64,000 bases of DNA, taken from NCBI GenBank assembly GCA_934229335.1, contig CAKQDQ010000001.1, forward strand, positions 1 to 64,000, given 5' to 3'. The notes under the pieces are model-generated. The model worked only from the letters and a program-made list of their open reading frames with translations. It made no database searches and was not told the origin of the DNA. Of the stretch, positions 9,437 through 18,592 are shown piece after piece. The stretch is from an uncultured Prevotella sp. (GTDB lineage: Bacteria > Bacteroidota > Bacteroidia > Bacteroidales > Bacteroidaceae). A program made the position numbers and the translations under genes. Position 1 is the first letter of the stretch, and each line of letters opens with the position of its first letter.

Positions 9437-10879
9437 ATGAAAAAGAAAAACCAACCTAACATGAAGGTGCAATGGACAAAGTTCGCCATCGTCCTTGTCC
9501 TGTACCTTATATTTCTGCTATGGCTGAAGAGTTGGCTGGGACTCATCGTGGTGCCGTTTATCTACGATGCTTACATCTCACGCAAGATACGCTGGGACTG
9601 GTGGAAGGACCTTGAGAACCCAATGCGAATGATAATGTCGTGGGTTGACGCCCTGGTCTTCGCACTGGTAGCGGTATATTTCATCAACCTCTTCTTCTTT
9701 CAGAACTACGTTATACCGTCAAGTTCACTGGAAAAGTCATTGCTTACGGGCGACTACCTCTTCGTCTCAAAGGTCAGCTACGGTCCGCGCATACCGCAAA
9801 CACCGCTCACCATGCCTCTAACGCAGCACACTATGCCTATCATAGGCACCAAGTCGTACATAGAGTGGCCGCAGTGGGACTATCGACGTGCCCCAGGTCT
9901 GGGAAAGGTACAACTAAACGACATCGTTGTGTTTAACTTCCCTGCAGGAGATACCGTTGTCTCTGACCCAGTATTACAGCCCAATGACTACTATCAGATG
10001 GTCTACGGCTATGGTCAACAGATACTGCAACAGAAAGGTATCACACCACAACTCGACAGCCTTTCGCCAATGGCACTGCGTAAATACTATGCCACTGCAT
10101 ACACAGCGGGCAGACAGTACATACTACAGAACCCCAACGACTTCGGGTCTTTGATAGCACGCCCTGCCGATCGCAGAGAGAACTACGTAAAACGTTGCGT
10201 TGGTCTGCCAGGACAAACATTGCAAATAAAGAACAGGATAGTATACATAGACGGCAAAGCCAACAAAGAGCCTGACAACGTGCAGTACACCTACCGCATC
10301 AAGTTCAAGGAAATGCTGCCCGAAGAACTCATCGATGAACTCGGCATCTCGCAAGAAGACATAGGTCAGTACAACCAATATGGCGTCATGCCTCTGACAG
10401 CTCATGCCGCAAGCGTGCTAAAAAGCCGCAAAGACCTCGTACAGTCTATTGAGATAAACAATGAGCAAACCGTAGGAGACCTTTATCCTCTCAATGCCCG
10501 TTACGGTTGGACACGCGACAACTACGGTCCTATCTGGATACCACAGAAGGGTAAGAGCGTCAAGCTAACGCTACAAAACCTCCCTATCTATGAGCGTCCG
10601 ATACGCGTCTACGAAGGTAACGAACTCACAGTAACACCTAATGGCAAGATAATCATCAACGGTAAGGAGGCGCACTCCTACACCTTCAAGATGGACTACT
10701 ATTGGATGCAGGGCGACAACCGCCACAACAGTGCCGACTCACGCTACTGGGGCTTCGTGCCAGAAGACCACATCGTGGGCAAACCTATCTTCATTTGGTG
10801 GTCAAGTAATCCAGACAAGAAGGGCTTTAAGGCAATACGCTGGAACCGTCTCTTCCGCTTCGTGGACGACATAAAATAG
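9437..10879 (+). CDS. lepB: Signal peptidase I
   Basis: Type I signal peptidase removes signal peptides at the outer face of the inner membrane. Two hydrophobic segments lie at the N-terminus, with a third before the catalytic domain. The catalytic serine lies in VIPSSSLEKSL and the general-base lysine in ENYVKRCVGLPG; the final box is MQGDNRHNSADSRYWG. The 480 residues include an insert of over 100 residues between the Ser and Lys boxes, usual for Bacteroidota. I place the start at the ATG at 9437 (MKKKNQPN), because an earlier in-frame ATG at 9326 would translate the CA-rich repeat into low-complexity sequence. Ends at a strong terminator. Confidence 0.93.
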   Translation: MKKKNQPNMKVQWTKFAIVLVLYLIFLLWLKSWLGLIVVPFIYDAYISRKIRWDWWKDLENPMRMIMSWVDALVFALVAVYFINLFFFQNYVIPSSSLEKSLLTGDYLFVSKVSYGPRIPQTPLTMPLTQHTMPIIGTKSYIEWPQWDYRRAPGLGKVQLNDIVVFNFPAGDTVVSDPVLQPNDYYQMVYGYGQQILQQKGITPQLDSLSPMALRKYYATAYTAGRQYILQNPNDFGSLIARPADRRENYVKRCVGLPGQTLQIKNRIVYIDGKANKEPDNVQYTYRIKFKEMLPEELIDELGISQEDIGQYNQYGVMPLTAHAASVLKSRKDLVQSIEINNEQTVGDLYPLNARYGWTRDNYGPIWIPQKGKSVKLTLQNLPIYERPIRVYEGNELTVTPNGKIIINGKEAHSYTFKMDYYWMQGDNRHNSADSRYWGFVPEDHIVGKPIFIWWSSNPDKKGFKAIRWNRLFRFVDDIK

Positions 10880-10959
10880 CACATTGACGTGATATTGGCA
10901 CAAGCCATATTCCACTAACGCGTTAAAGCAAGTGGAAATGCAATGACATAGACTTTTAA

Positions 10960-11007
10960 TAAGCGTAACCGTAAGGTGCAATAGCCTGCGGTTACGCTTA
11001 TTTTTTT
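10960..11007 (+). terminator. lepB terminator
   Basis: A perfect 12-bp stem (10960-10971 with 10989-11000), a 17-nt loop, then seven T residues. Confidence 0.92.
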
Positions 11008-11086
11008 GTGCCGAATATATGCCCGTCACAAACTTATGTGATGCGATTAACGCATAGAGGCTATTACGTGGGTAAAGAAAAGGCAG

Positions 11087-11094
11087 TAACTTTG
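11087..11094 (+). promoter_or_regulatory. Promoter of porin-pstS
   Basis: TAACTTTG, followed by the shared start region CACTCAGAAAAC. It predicts a leader of about 105 nt that includes the repeats at 11145-11202. Confidence 0.7.
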
Positions 11095-11144
11095 CACTCA
11101 GAAAACGAAACGATAGAATAAACATATTTCCCTCAAGCCGGCTT

Positions 11145-11202
11145 AACACAAACACAAAAGTTCAACAACACAAACACAAAAGTTTAACAACACAAACAAT
11201 GG
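11145..11202 (+). repeat. 22-nt tandem repeat in the porin leader
   Basis: Two 22-nt copies (11145-11166 and 11167-11188, one difference) and a partial third copy, all C/A-rich (ACACAAACACAAAAG), end just before the porin start. It is not related in sequence to the 22-nt-period repeats elsewhere. Confidence 0.75.
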
Positions 11203-11208
11203 AAGGGT

Positions 11209-12261
11209 ATGTTTATGGCATTATCTACACACAATGCACTCGCAGCCGCATTGCTGACACTGTCAGCCTCTACGGTGAGCGCACAGACAACAGTACGCGA
11301 CGTACTGCAGACTGTAAAACCATCAACGCCGAAGGTCAGCGGATTACTGAACGTTCGCTACGCCTACGACAGTCAAGACGAATCAAACGGCTTTGACATT
11401 CGACGAATGCGCTTGGGCGTAAGCGGCGACTTCGGCAAGAGTATAGATTATAAAGTACAGGCAGAATATGGTGGAGGAAGCGCAATATCCGCCGCATCTG
11501 TAAAACTCCTTGACGCCTATCTGCGCGTCAAAATAGCCAAACCAATCAACATTCAGGTGGGAGAATATAAGGTAGCCTATTCACAGGAGACACTGGACGG
11601 TCCTGCTACATGGCTGACAATAGAGAATCCTACAGCGGTAAACAAACTTAACGCTTACAGTGATGAAAGCGGAATGCGTGCCAATTCACGTGATATAGGT
11701 CTCACACTCTATGGTGTGCTGGCGCAAAGTAAGGGTAGAGACGTGGTGACATATCGCCTCGGAGTGTTCAACGGCAACGGTATCAACCTTAAAGATAATG
11801 ACAGCCATAAGGACCTGTCGGCTTATCTCACGGTCAGTCCTACGAAATCTTTGACGCTATCTGCCGCGCATTATGCTGGACACTACACCACAGTGGGCAG
11901 CCAGAACATCGCTACCACGCTGCGCAGAGACCGTACCTCTGCGGGTTTCACGTACACAGAAGGGGCGTTTAGACTACGTTCAGAATACCTACACGGCAAG
12001 ACGGGAGCACGCAGCCATCAGGGTGTCTACGCCATAGCGTCGTATAACCTGCCGCATGGACTGCAACCAGTGGTGAGTTACGGATATTATCAAAAGGACG
12101 TTGACACCAAACGTGACAACCAGTCTGATTATCTTATAGGACTAAACTGGCAACCCCTGAAGAACGTTCGTTTGCAATTAGACTACACTCTCACAGATTT
12201 TACAAATAGCGAAAAGGATAATCGCAGTCAGTTAGAGACACAATTATTGGTGAGCTTTTAA
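11209..12261 (+). CDS. Outer membrane porin, OprP/OprO (phosphate-selective) type
   Basis: A 350-residue beta-barrel precursor. A signal sequence (ending in ASTVSAQ) is followed by alternating amphipathic strands (VSGLLNVRYAYD, DIRRMRLGVSGDFGKSIDYK), typical of the Porin O/P family; the last residue is Phe (LLVSF), as in many outer membrane barrels. The neighbour 64 nt downstream is a PstS phosphate-binding lipoprotein, so the pair probably moves phosphate across the outer membrane and captures it. Start is ATG 11209 or 11215; the ATG at 11199 is in another frame. Phosphate selectivity is inferred from family and context. Confidence 0.85.
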   Translation: MFMALSTHNALAAALLTLSASTVSAQTTVRDVLQTVKPSTPKVSGLLNVRYAYDSQDESNGFDIRRMRLGVSGDFGKSIDYKVQAEYGGGSAISAASVKLLDAYLRVKIAKPINIQVGEYKVAYSQETLDGPATWLTIENPTAVNKLNAYSDESGMRANSRDIGLTLYGVLAQSKGRDVVTYRLGVFNGNGINLKDNDSHKDLSAYLTVSPTKSLTLSAAHYAGHYTTVGSQNIATTLRRDRTSAGFTYTEGAFRLRSEYLHGKTGARSHQGVYAIASYNLPHGLQPVVSYGYYQKDVDTKRDNQSDYLIGLNWQPLKNVRLQLDYTLTDFTNSEKDNRSQLETQLLVSF

Positions 12262-12325
12262 CTAATACGTGATAAACGAGTGAAGAAACAATCCATAAAC
12301 ATTAATTATAAAGAAAGGAATAGAC

Positions 12326-13312
12326 ATGAAAGGAAACATCATATCATCAATAGCAGCGGTAACAATACTCTCCCTCGGACTCTCATTAAGCTCTTGCGGC
12401 AGCAAGAACAGTAACAAACCTTCAAACGACCAAGAGCTCTCTGGCCGCATATCCCTCTCAGGTGCCTTCGCACTTTATCCCCTTGCCGTGAAGTGGGCGG
12501 AGGAGTTTCAGAAACTACATCCTGACGTCAAGATAGAGGTTGACGGTGGCGGAGCAGGTAAGGGCATGACAGACGCGCTCTCAGGGCAGGTAGAGATAGG
12601 TATGGTCTCACGCGAAGTGAAGGACGATGAGGCGAAGAAGGGTGCCGTAGCCTTTGCCGTTGCCAAAGACGCTGTGGCTCCTACCATCAACGCCAACAAC
12701 CCTCTTTATGCAGAAATAGTAAAGCATGGCATCACAAAAGAGCAGGCAAAGGCGATATGGATTGATGGAACACTGAAGACATGGGGACAACTTCTCGGCA
12801 CGACAGACAAGACCGCGCTTGCCGTTTTCACCCGTTCTGACGCCTGTGGAGCAGCAGAGACATGGGCAGCATGGTCTGGAAAGCACCAGGAAGACCTAAA
12901 AGGCGAGGGCGTGAATGGTGACCCTGGCGTGGCTACTGCGGTGACTGGTAATATTAATGCCATTGGCTTTAACAACATAGGCTATGCTTACGACAACAAT
13001 ACTCTGAAGCCATTAAAGGGTATTCGTGTGCTTCCGATAGACGTAAACGGTAACGGCAAGATTGACCCAGAAGAGGACTTCTATGGCGATAAGGGCGCGT
13101 TGGCAAAGGCAATAGCCGATGGTAAGTATCCTTCTCCACCAGCTCGCGACCTGTATCTGGTTACTAACGGTGTGCCTACAGACCCCGTGGTGGTTGCGTT
13201 CTTGAAATATATACTGAGCGATGGACAGAAACTCAACGCTCCTGCGGGATACATTCCTATTGGTAAAGAACGCCTTGACAAGGGCATTAAGCAACTGTCA
13301 GCAGCGAAATAA
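12326..13312 (+). CDS. pstS: Phosphate ABC transporter substrate-binding lipoprotein (PstS-like)
   Basis: A 328-residue periplasmic-binding-protein fold with a lipoprotein signal: lipobox LSSC, Cys24. The phosphate-binding loops are recognisable: SGAFALYPL near the start of the mature protein, then GGGAGKGMTDALSG and GMVSREVKDDE, and later TRSDACGAAETWA. It would bind phosphate (or a related oxyanion) at the membrane surface and deliver it to PstCA. No pstC, pstA, pstB or phoU gene follows; a strong terminator closes the unit right after it. It pairs with the upstream porin. A molybdate- or sulfate-type binding protein is a weaker alternative. Confidence 0.87.
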   Translation: MKGNIISSIAAVTILSLGLSLSSCGSKNSNKPSNDQELSGRISLSGAFALYPLAVKWAEEFQKLHPDVKIEVDGGGAGKGMTDALSGQVEIGMVSREVKDDEAKKGAVAFAVAKDAVAPTINANNPLYAEIVKHGITKEQAKAIWIDGTLKTWGQLLGTTDKTALAVFTRSDACGAAETWAAWSGKHQEDLKGEGVNGDPGVATAVTGNINAIGFNNIGYAYDNNTLKPLKGIRVLPIDVNGNGKIDPEEDFYGDKGALAKAIADGKYPSPPARDLYLVTNGVPTDPVVVAFLKYILSDGQKLNAPAGYIPIGKERLDKGIKQLSAAK

Positions 13313-13361
13313 GGTTGAAAACGCAGTAAGACAGTGGTGAAATGCCACGCTTACGTAAACA

Positions 13362-13408
13362 AAAACGGTGTATAACTTCTTGTATGAACAGAGGTTATAC
13401 ACCGTTTT
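13362..13408. terminator. Bidirectional terminator pstS / speA
   Basis: A perfect 15-bp stem (13362-13376 with 13394-13408) with A-runs and T-runs at its ends, between two convergent genes. Confidence 0.9.
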
Positions 13409-13423
13409 CTCGTGTGTAAAAGA

Positions 13424-15316
13424 TTATTCAAGATATGTATATCCGTACAGTCCTGAGCGGTAGTTAGAGAGGAACTCCTTACCTTCCTCAAGGCTTATCT
13501 TGCCTTCCTTCACGCTCTTTGTAACCCATATCTCCAGTTGGCGCACCAACTTCTTGGGGTTATACTGCACGTAGTCGAGCACTTCTTCTACGGTCTCGCC
13601 ATCGAATATCTGGTCGATGTGGTACTTACCGTCCTTCATTGATATGTGTACAGCGTTGGTATCGCCAAAGAGGTTGTGCATATCTCCAAGGATTTCCTGA
13701 TATGCTCCTACGAGGAATACGCCTATATAATACGGCTCGTGCGGTTTCAGCGCATGTACAGGCAGGGCTGACGATAGGTGTTTGGAAGTGACGAAGTGCG
13801 CTATCTTGCCATCGCTATCACACGTTACGTCCTGCAATGTAGCAAGGCGTGTAGGACGTTCGTTAAGCCTCTGTATCGGCACGATAGGGAATATCTGGTC
13901 AATAGCCCATGCATCGGGCAGCGACTGGAATAGCGAGAAGTTACAGAAGTATTTGTCCGCCAACAGTTTCTCCATGCCTCTGAGTTCCTCAGGCACGTGC
14001 TTCATGCCCTTAGTGATAGTCAGTACCTCGCGGCATACGCTCCAGTACATCGACTCTATCTCTGCCCTTGTCCTTAGGTCTACCATGCCCATAGAGAAGA
14101 GACTTAGTGCTTCTTCGCGTATCTGCTCCGCATCGTGCCAGTATTCGAGAATGGAGCGTGCGTCGATGTTGCACCAGATGTCGTACAAGTCCTTCACCAA
14201 CTGGTGGTCATCCTCCTTTGGTTCAAACTCTTCAGACATCTCAGGCAGTGACGTTGTCTCCAATACGTCGATGACAAGCACGCTGTGGTGCGCTGAGAGC
14301 GAGCGTCCAGACTCCGTTATAAGGTTAGGGTGGGGAAGCCCGTTCTTGTCTGCTGCGTCAACAAAAGTATAGATACAGTCGTTCACATACTCCTGAATGC
14401 TGTAGTTAACACTCGACTCTGAGTTGCTTGATCGGGTGCCATCGTAGTCTACACCCAGTCCGCCACCACAGTCAATGTACTCAATGTTGTAGCCCATCTT
14501 TTGCAGATTGATGTAGAACTGTACCGCTTCGCGAAGTGCAGTCTGTATGCGTCGTATCTTAGTAATCTGGCTACCGATGTGGAAGTGTATAAGTTTTATG
14601 CAGTCGTGCATACCGAGTGAGTCTAACTTTTGAAGAGCTTGTAGCAGTTCTGAAGCCGTAAGACCGAACTTAGACGCGTCGCCCCCACTCTCTTCCCATT
14701 TACCTGAGCCAGAAGAAGCCAGTTTAATGCGTATGCCAATGTTAGGCATCACGTTAAGTTTCTTAGCAGCTTCGGCAATGATGTCAATCTCGTTAAGTTT
14801 CTCCACCACGATAAAGATGCGTTTACCCATCTTCTGTGCCAGCAGAGCCAGTTCTATATACGCCTGGTCCTTGTATCCGTTACAGATGATTAGCGAGTCA
14901 CTTTGGCACTGCACCGCTATCACCGCGTGCAGTTCAGGCTTAGAGCCAGCCTCAAGACCGAGGTTGAACTTACGTCCGTGAGATATAATCTCCTCTACCA
15001 CAGGCTGCATCTGGTTGACCTTGATGGGGTAAATCACGAAACTCTCTCCTTTGTATCCGTATTCGTCTGCTGCCTTTTTGAAGCACGATGCAGTCTTCTC
15101 TATACGGTTGTCGAGAATGTCTGGGAAGCGCAACAACACAGGTGTGGATATGTCACGCAGTGCGAGTTCGTCGATAATCTCGCGCAAGTCAGCCTGGGCA
15201 CCGTCCTTCAGTGGCGACACACAGGCGTTGCCCTTGTCGTTAATGCTGAAGTAGGATGTGCCCCATCCAGTCATGTTGTACAACTCTTTGGAGTCTTCAA
15301 TGGTCCATTTTTTCAT
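13424..15316 (-). CDS. speA: Biosynthetic arginine decarboxylase
   Basis: A PLP enzyme of fold type III that converts arginine to agmatine, the first step of one polyamine route. Seen: the PLP-lysine region VIYPIKVNQM, HFHIGSQ, the glycine loop IDCGGGLGVDYDG, and the C-terminal box YYIGVFLVGAYQEILGD. I choose the ATG at 15316 (MKKWTIEDSKELYNMTGWG), giving 630 residues, the usual Bacteroidota length; the longer frame to 15364 would run into repeat DNA. It converges on pstS through a shared terminator and is preceded by aroK on the same strand, separated by tandem repeats. Confidence 0.95.
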   Translation of the reverse strand: MKKWTIEDSKELYNMTGWGTSYFSINDKGNACVSPLKDGAQADLREIIDELALRDISTPVLLRFPDILDNRIEKTASCFKKAADEYGYKGESFVIYPIKVNQMQPVVEEIISHGRKFNLGLEAGSKPELHAVIAVQCQSDSLIICNGYKDQAYIELALLAQKMGKRIFIVVEKLNEIDIIAEAAKKLNVMPNIGIRIKLASSGSGKWEESGGDASKFGLTASELLQALQKLDSLGMHDCIKLIHFHIGSQITKIRRIQTALREAVQFYINLQKMGYNIEYIDCGGGLGVDYDGTRSSNSESSVNYSIQEYVNDCIYTFVDAADKNGLPHPNLITESGRSLSAHHSVLVIDVLETTSLPEMSEEFEPKEDDHQLVKDLYDIWCNIDARSILEYWHDAEQIREEALSLFSMGMVDLRTRAEIESMYWSVCREVLTITKGMKHVPEELRGMEKLLADKYFCNFSLFQSLPDAWAIDQIFPIVPIQRLNERPTRLATLQDVTCDSDGKIAHFVTSKHLSSALPVHALKPHEPYYIGVFLVGAYQEILGDMHNLFGDTNAVHISMKDGKYHIDQIFDGETVEEVLDYVQYNPKKLVRQLEIWVTKSVKEGKISLEEGKEFLSNYRSGLYGYTYLE

Positions 15317-15348
15317 CTGGTGTATTATGTTTTTTATGGTGGAGCGGT

Positions 15349-15446
15349 GACGTAGAAACGTCATCGCACGAGGAACGAACGCTATAAGACGACGTAGAAG
15401 CGTCGTTACACGAGGAACGCTATTGTGTGAGGAGCGTCATTGCGCG
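15349..15446. repeat. Degenerate 29-nt tandem palindromic repeat
   Basis: Two 29-nt copies, 15349-15377 and 15391-15419, each hold a small palindrome GACGTAGAARCGTC followed by a CACGAGGAACG tail. A partial third (about 15425-15446) has GTGAGGAGCGTCATTGCGCG. The array fills the speA-aroK gap. Confidence 0.7.
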
Positions 15447-15461
15447 TATGCCGTTTACCTT

Positions 15462-15995
15462 TTACTCCTCGTTGTTAACTAATTCTTTTACTTTCTCTAC
15501 CGTTAAGGCTATCTTGTCGGGATTTTCCATGAGTGTAACGTCAACGATATTGTTAGCCTTCATGTAGTATTCCTCACGTTTTCGCAGTTGTTCCTTAATG
15601 AACGCCATTAGTTCTTCGTCGTTTTTCCCGAGCAATAGCGGTCTTACCCCCTTGCCCATTTTGAGGTGTTTGAAGAGCACTTCTGGTGAGCATTTAAGGT
15701 AAACCACGGTGCCCTGTCCGTTCATGTATTCCATGTTGTCGAAGAAACACGGTGTACCGCCACCGCAACTGATAACGACATTCTCAAATTCTGCCACCTC
15801 ATGCAGCATGTTACGCTCTATCTTTCTGAAGCCTTCCTCTCCTTTTTCGTCGAAGATGTCCTTCACCTTGCAGTGCATACGTGTCTCTATGTACCAGTCG
15901 AGGTCGTAGAACGGTAGTCCTAACTCGTGTGCGAGAGCCTTGCCAACAGTAGTTTTGCCAGCTCCCATATAACCTATAAGAATAATTCTTTTCAT
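15462..15995 (-). CDS. aroK: Shikimate kinase
   Basis: Phosphorylates shikimate with ATP on the way to chorismate. At 177 residues it is full length: Walker A GYMGAGKT (residues 8-15), the shikimate-binding DLDWYIE, GEEGFRKIE, the glycine box ISCGGGTPCF, and the lid arginines in GVRPLL. The start MKRIILIGYMGAGKT is standard. It lies between topA (upstream) and speA (downstream) on the minus strand; the gap to topA carries a long inverted repeat, so it may be transcribed separately. Confidence 0.95.
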   Translation of the reverse strand: MKRIILIGYMGAGKTTVGKALAHELGLPFYDLDWYIETRMHCKVKDIFDEKGEEGFRKIERNMLHEVAEFENVVISCGGGTPCFFDNMEYMNGQGTVVYLKCSPEVLFKHLKMGKGVRPLLLGKNDEELMAFIKEQLRKREEYYMKANNIVDVTLMENPDKIALTVEKVKELVNNEE

Positions 15996-16006
15996 TACTG
16001 TCTAAA

Positions 16007-16122
16007 TTAAGAATTAAAAGTTAATAATTAAGAATTATGATTACTCTTTTCGCATCTATAATTTGTATATGTGATTTATATGTTGTAATCATAATCCTTA
16101 ATTATTAATTTTTAATTCTTAA
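16007..16122. repeat. 38-bp AT-rich inverted repeat between topA and aroK
   Basis: Arms 16007-16044 and 16085-16122 are reverse complements with two mismatches, and the spacer is 40 nt. They are built from TTAATAATTAAGAATTA-type units. It could act as a terminator of topA or be a small repeat element. Confidence 0.75.
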
Positions 16123-16125
16123 TTA

Positions 16126-18417
16126 TTAATTTTTTATTATTTCCATGCACTGTTCGTATGTCAGCTCAGCCGCTTTCTCGTGCAGTTGCTTAGGGAGGCG
16201 GTAGTTCTTGCCATCGTATGCGATGTAAGGACCATAGCGACCATTCATCACTTCGAGTTTCGCGTCTTCCTCAAACGTCTTGATGTGACGTTTCTGTTCA
16301 GCCTTACGGTTGTCGGTGATGAGTGTGGTTGCCTCGTCGAGCGTTATGGTTAGTGGGTTCATATCCTTCGGTATAGAGACATACTTCTTGTTGTGAAGCA
16401 CGTAAGGACCAAAGCGTCCCGCGCCAATCACCACGTCGGTGCCCTCAAACTGCCCTACGGTGCGTGGCAGACGGAACAACTCTAACGCCTCCTCTAAGGT
16501 GATAGTCTCAATAGAATACTCCTTAGGCAACTGTGCGAAACGTGGCTTTTCCTCATCGTCAGCGGTTCCTATCTGTACCACCGGACCGTATCTGCCAATC
16601 TTAACCGACACTGGTTTACCCGTTTTCGGTTCGTTGCCCAGTATGCGTTCGCCCGCTTTGTGCTCGCTGCGAGACTTGATGGTCTTCTCCACCGTAGGCT
16701 CAAAGTCCTTGTAGAAGTCGCTGAGCATCTCGTGCCAGTCCTCCTGTCCCTCGGCAATGGCGTCAAACTTCTTCTCCACGTTAGCCGTGAAGTTATAGTC
16801 CATGATATTAGGGAAGAACTCCATCAGGAAGTCATTGACCACCGTTCCGATGTCGGTAGGCAATAGTTTACCCTTCTCGCTTCCCGCCATCTCGGTCTTA
16901 GTCTTCGTTGTAATGCCCTTGGCACCTAAGGTATCGATGGTATATTCGCGCTCCACGCCCTTCTTGTCGCCCTTCGTTACGTATTCACGCTGCTGTATGG
17001 TAGAAATGGTAGGTGCGTAGGTAGATGGTCTTCCTATGCCCAACTCTTCCATTTTGTGTACGAGAGAGGCTTCTGTGTATCTCAGTGGTCCCTGAGAGTA
17101 ACGCTCAGTGGCAGTCACCTCCTTACGTGTCAGCGTGTCGCCCTCAGCCATTGCTGCTGGCATCATGCCGCTGTCAGCGTTCTTCTCGTTGTCGTTGTCG
17201 CCATCGCCATCGCTTTCGCGGTATACCTTCAGGAAACCGTCGAAGGTGATAACCTCACCCGTAGCTACGAACATCTCTTCCGTTCCTGACACCTTAATCT
17301 CCACAACCGTCTTCTCCAGTTCGGCGTCAGCCATCTGTGTAGCGGCAGTGCGTTTCCATATCAGGTCGTAGAGTCTACGCTCCTGCTGTGAGCCTTCAAT
17401 CTCCTGTTTGTCCATGTACGTAGGACGTATAGCCTCGTGTGCCTCTTGTGCGCCCTTAGAGTGCGTGGTATAGTTGCGTGACTTGCTGTATTTTTCGCCG
17501 TAAAGTGCTGTCACCGCCTCTTTAGCCGTACCTATGCAGAGTGAAGAAAGGTTGACAGAGTCGGTACGCATGTATGTGATGTAACCACTTTCGTACAGTC
17601 TCTGCGCCACCATCATGGTCTGTGCGACGGTGAAACCGAGTTTACGTGCAGCCTCCTGTTGCAGCGTTGAGGTAGTGAACGGAGGTGCAGGAGTACGGTG
17701 CAGTGGCTTCTTCTGTATGCTGGTGATGGTAAATTCAGCGTCTTTACACTTCTCAAGGAAGGCGAGAGCCTCCTCATGAGTAGAGAAACGGCGGTCCAGT
17801 TCAGCCTTGATGTCGCTGCCATGGGTGTTGAAAATAGCCGTAACGCGGAAGTAAGGCTCACTCTTAAAGGCGTGAATCTCCCTCTCCCTCTCTACAATGA
17901 GGCGTACAGCCACCGACTGCACACGGCCGGCAGAGAGCGATGGTTTAACCTTACGCCACAGCACAGGCGACAGGTTGAAGCCCACAAGGCGGTCGAGCAT
18001 ACGTCGTGCCTGCTGCGCATTGGCGAGGTTCATGTCCAAGTGTCGTGGGTTCTCAATAGCCTTCAGAATGGCGTTCTTCGTTATTTCGTGAAACACTATG
18101 CGGTTAGTGTTCTTCTCATCCAGTCCCAATACCTCGCAAAGGTGCCATGAGATGGCCTCTCCCTCGCGGTCTTCATCGGATGCGAGCCATACCTTTTTGG
18201 CTTTCTTAGCGTTGCTCTTCAGTTCAGCAACGAGTTTGCGCTTCTCCTCAGGAATCTCATATTCTGGTTCGAGCGTCTTCATGTCGATGCTTATCTCCTT
18301 CTTCTTCAGGTCACGGATATGGCCGTAACTTGACATCACCTTATAGTCTTTGCCAAGGAACTTCTCAATAGTCTTTGCCTTGGCAGGGCTCTCTACGATA
18401 ACTAAGTTGTCTTGCAT
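16126..18417 (-). CDS. topA: DNA topoisomerase I
   Basis: Type IA topoisomerase that relaxes negative supercoils. The 763-residue protein starts with the Toprim domain (NLVIVESPAKAKTIEKFLG; acidic DEDREGEAISWHL). The active-site tyrosine is about Tyr282 in GYITYMRTDSVN. In place of zinc fingers the C-terminus has two GRYGPY/GRFGPYV-type repeats (about 600-760), usual in Bacteroidota. A low-complexity patch rich in Asp, Gly and Asn lies near residue 405 (DGDGDNDNEKN). A promoter at 18451-18458 on the minus strand serves it. Confidence 0.96.
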   Translation of the reverse strand: MQDNLVIVESPAKAKTIEKFLGKDYKVMSSYGHIRDLKKKEISIDMKTLEPEYEIPEEKRKLVAELKSNAKKAKKVWLASDEDREGEAISWHLCEVLGLDEKNTNRIVFHEITKNAILKAIENPRHLDMNLANAQQARRMLDRLVGFNLSPVLWRKVKPSLSAGRVQSVAVRLIVEREREIHAFKSEPYFRVTAIFNTHGSDIKAELDRRFSTHEEALAFLEKCKDAEFTITSIQKKPLHRTPAPPFTTSTLQQEAARKLGFTVAQTMMVAQRLYESGYITYMRTDSVNLSSLCIGTAKEAVTALYGEKYSKSRNYTTHSKGAQEAHEAIRPTYMDKQEIEGSQQERRLYDLIWKRTAATQMADAELEKTVVEIKVSGTEEMFVATGEVITFDGFLKVYRESDGDGDNDNEKNADSGMMPAAMAEGDTLTRKEVTATERYSQGPLRYTEASLVHKMEELGIGRPSTYAPTISTIQQREYVTKGDKKGVEREYTIDTLGAKGITTKTKTEMAGSEKGKLLPTDIGTVVNDFLMEFFPNIMDYNFTANVEKKFDAIAEGQEDWHEMLSDFYKDFEPTVEKTIKSRSEHKAGERILGNEPKTGKPVSVKIGRYGPVVQIGTADDEEKPRFAQLPKEYSIETITLEEALELFRLPRTVGQFEGTDVVIGAGRFGPYVLHNKKYVSIPKDMNPLTITLDEATTLITDNRKAEQKRHIKTFEEDAKLEVMNGRYGPYIAYDGKNYRLPKQLHEKAAELTYEQCMEIIKN

Positions 18418-18450
18418 GTTATGTAAGTCTATGTTTTTTTATTTTCGGTG

Positions 18451-18458
18451 CAAAAGTA
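18451..18458 (-). promoter_or_regulatory. topA promoter, -7 box
   Basis: Reads TACTTTTG on the minus strand, followed by CACCGAAAATAA. The start of transcription would be about 30 nt before the ATG at 18417. Confidence 0.65.
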
Positions 18459-18545
18459 CAAATAAATTTCTTTGCACCTTATTATATAGATGTCATTTTG
18501 TTTTTTTTAACAAAAAGCCTTGTCATTGACTTCAAATAAAATATG

Positions 18546-18553
18546 TACATTTG
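18546..18553 (+). promoter_or_regulatory. Promoter of the dsbD-like gene
   Basis: TACATTTG followed by CAAAC; the leader would be about 35 nt. Confidence 0.6.
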
Positions 18554-18592
18554 CAAACAAATTACTATTTTGTGAAATAAAGATGATAATTT

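Noticed and set aside
15317-15364. N-terminal extension of speA to an ATG at 15364
   Set aside because: It would translate repeat DNA and gives 16 extra residues; the start at 15316 matches the usual N-terminus and length.
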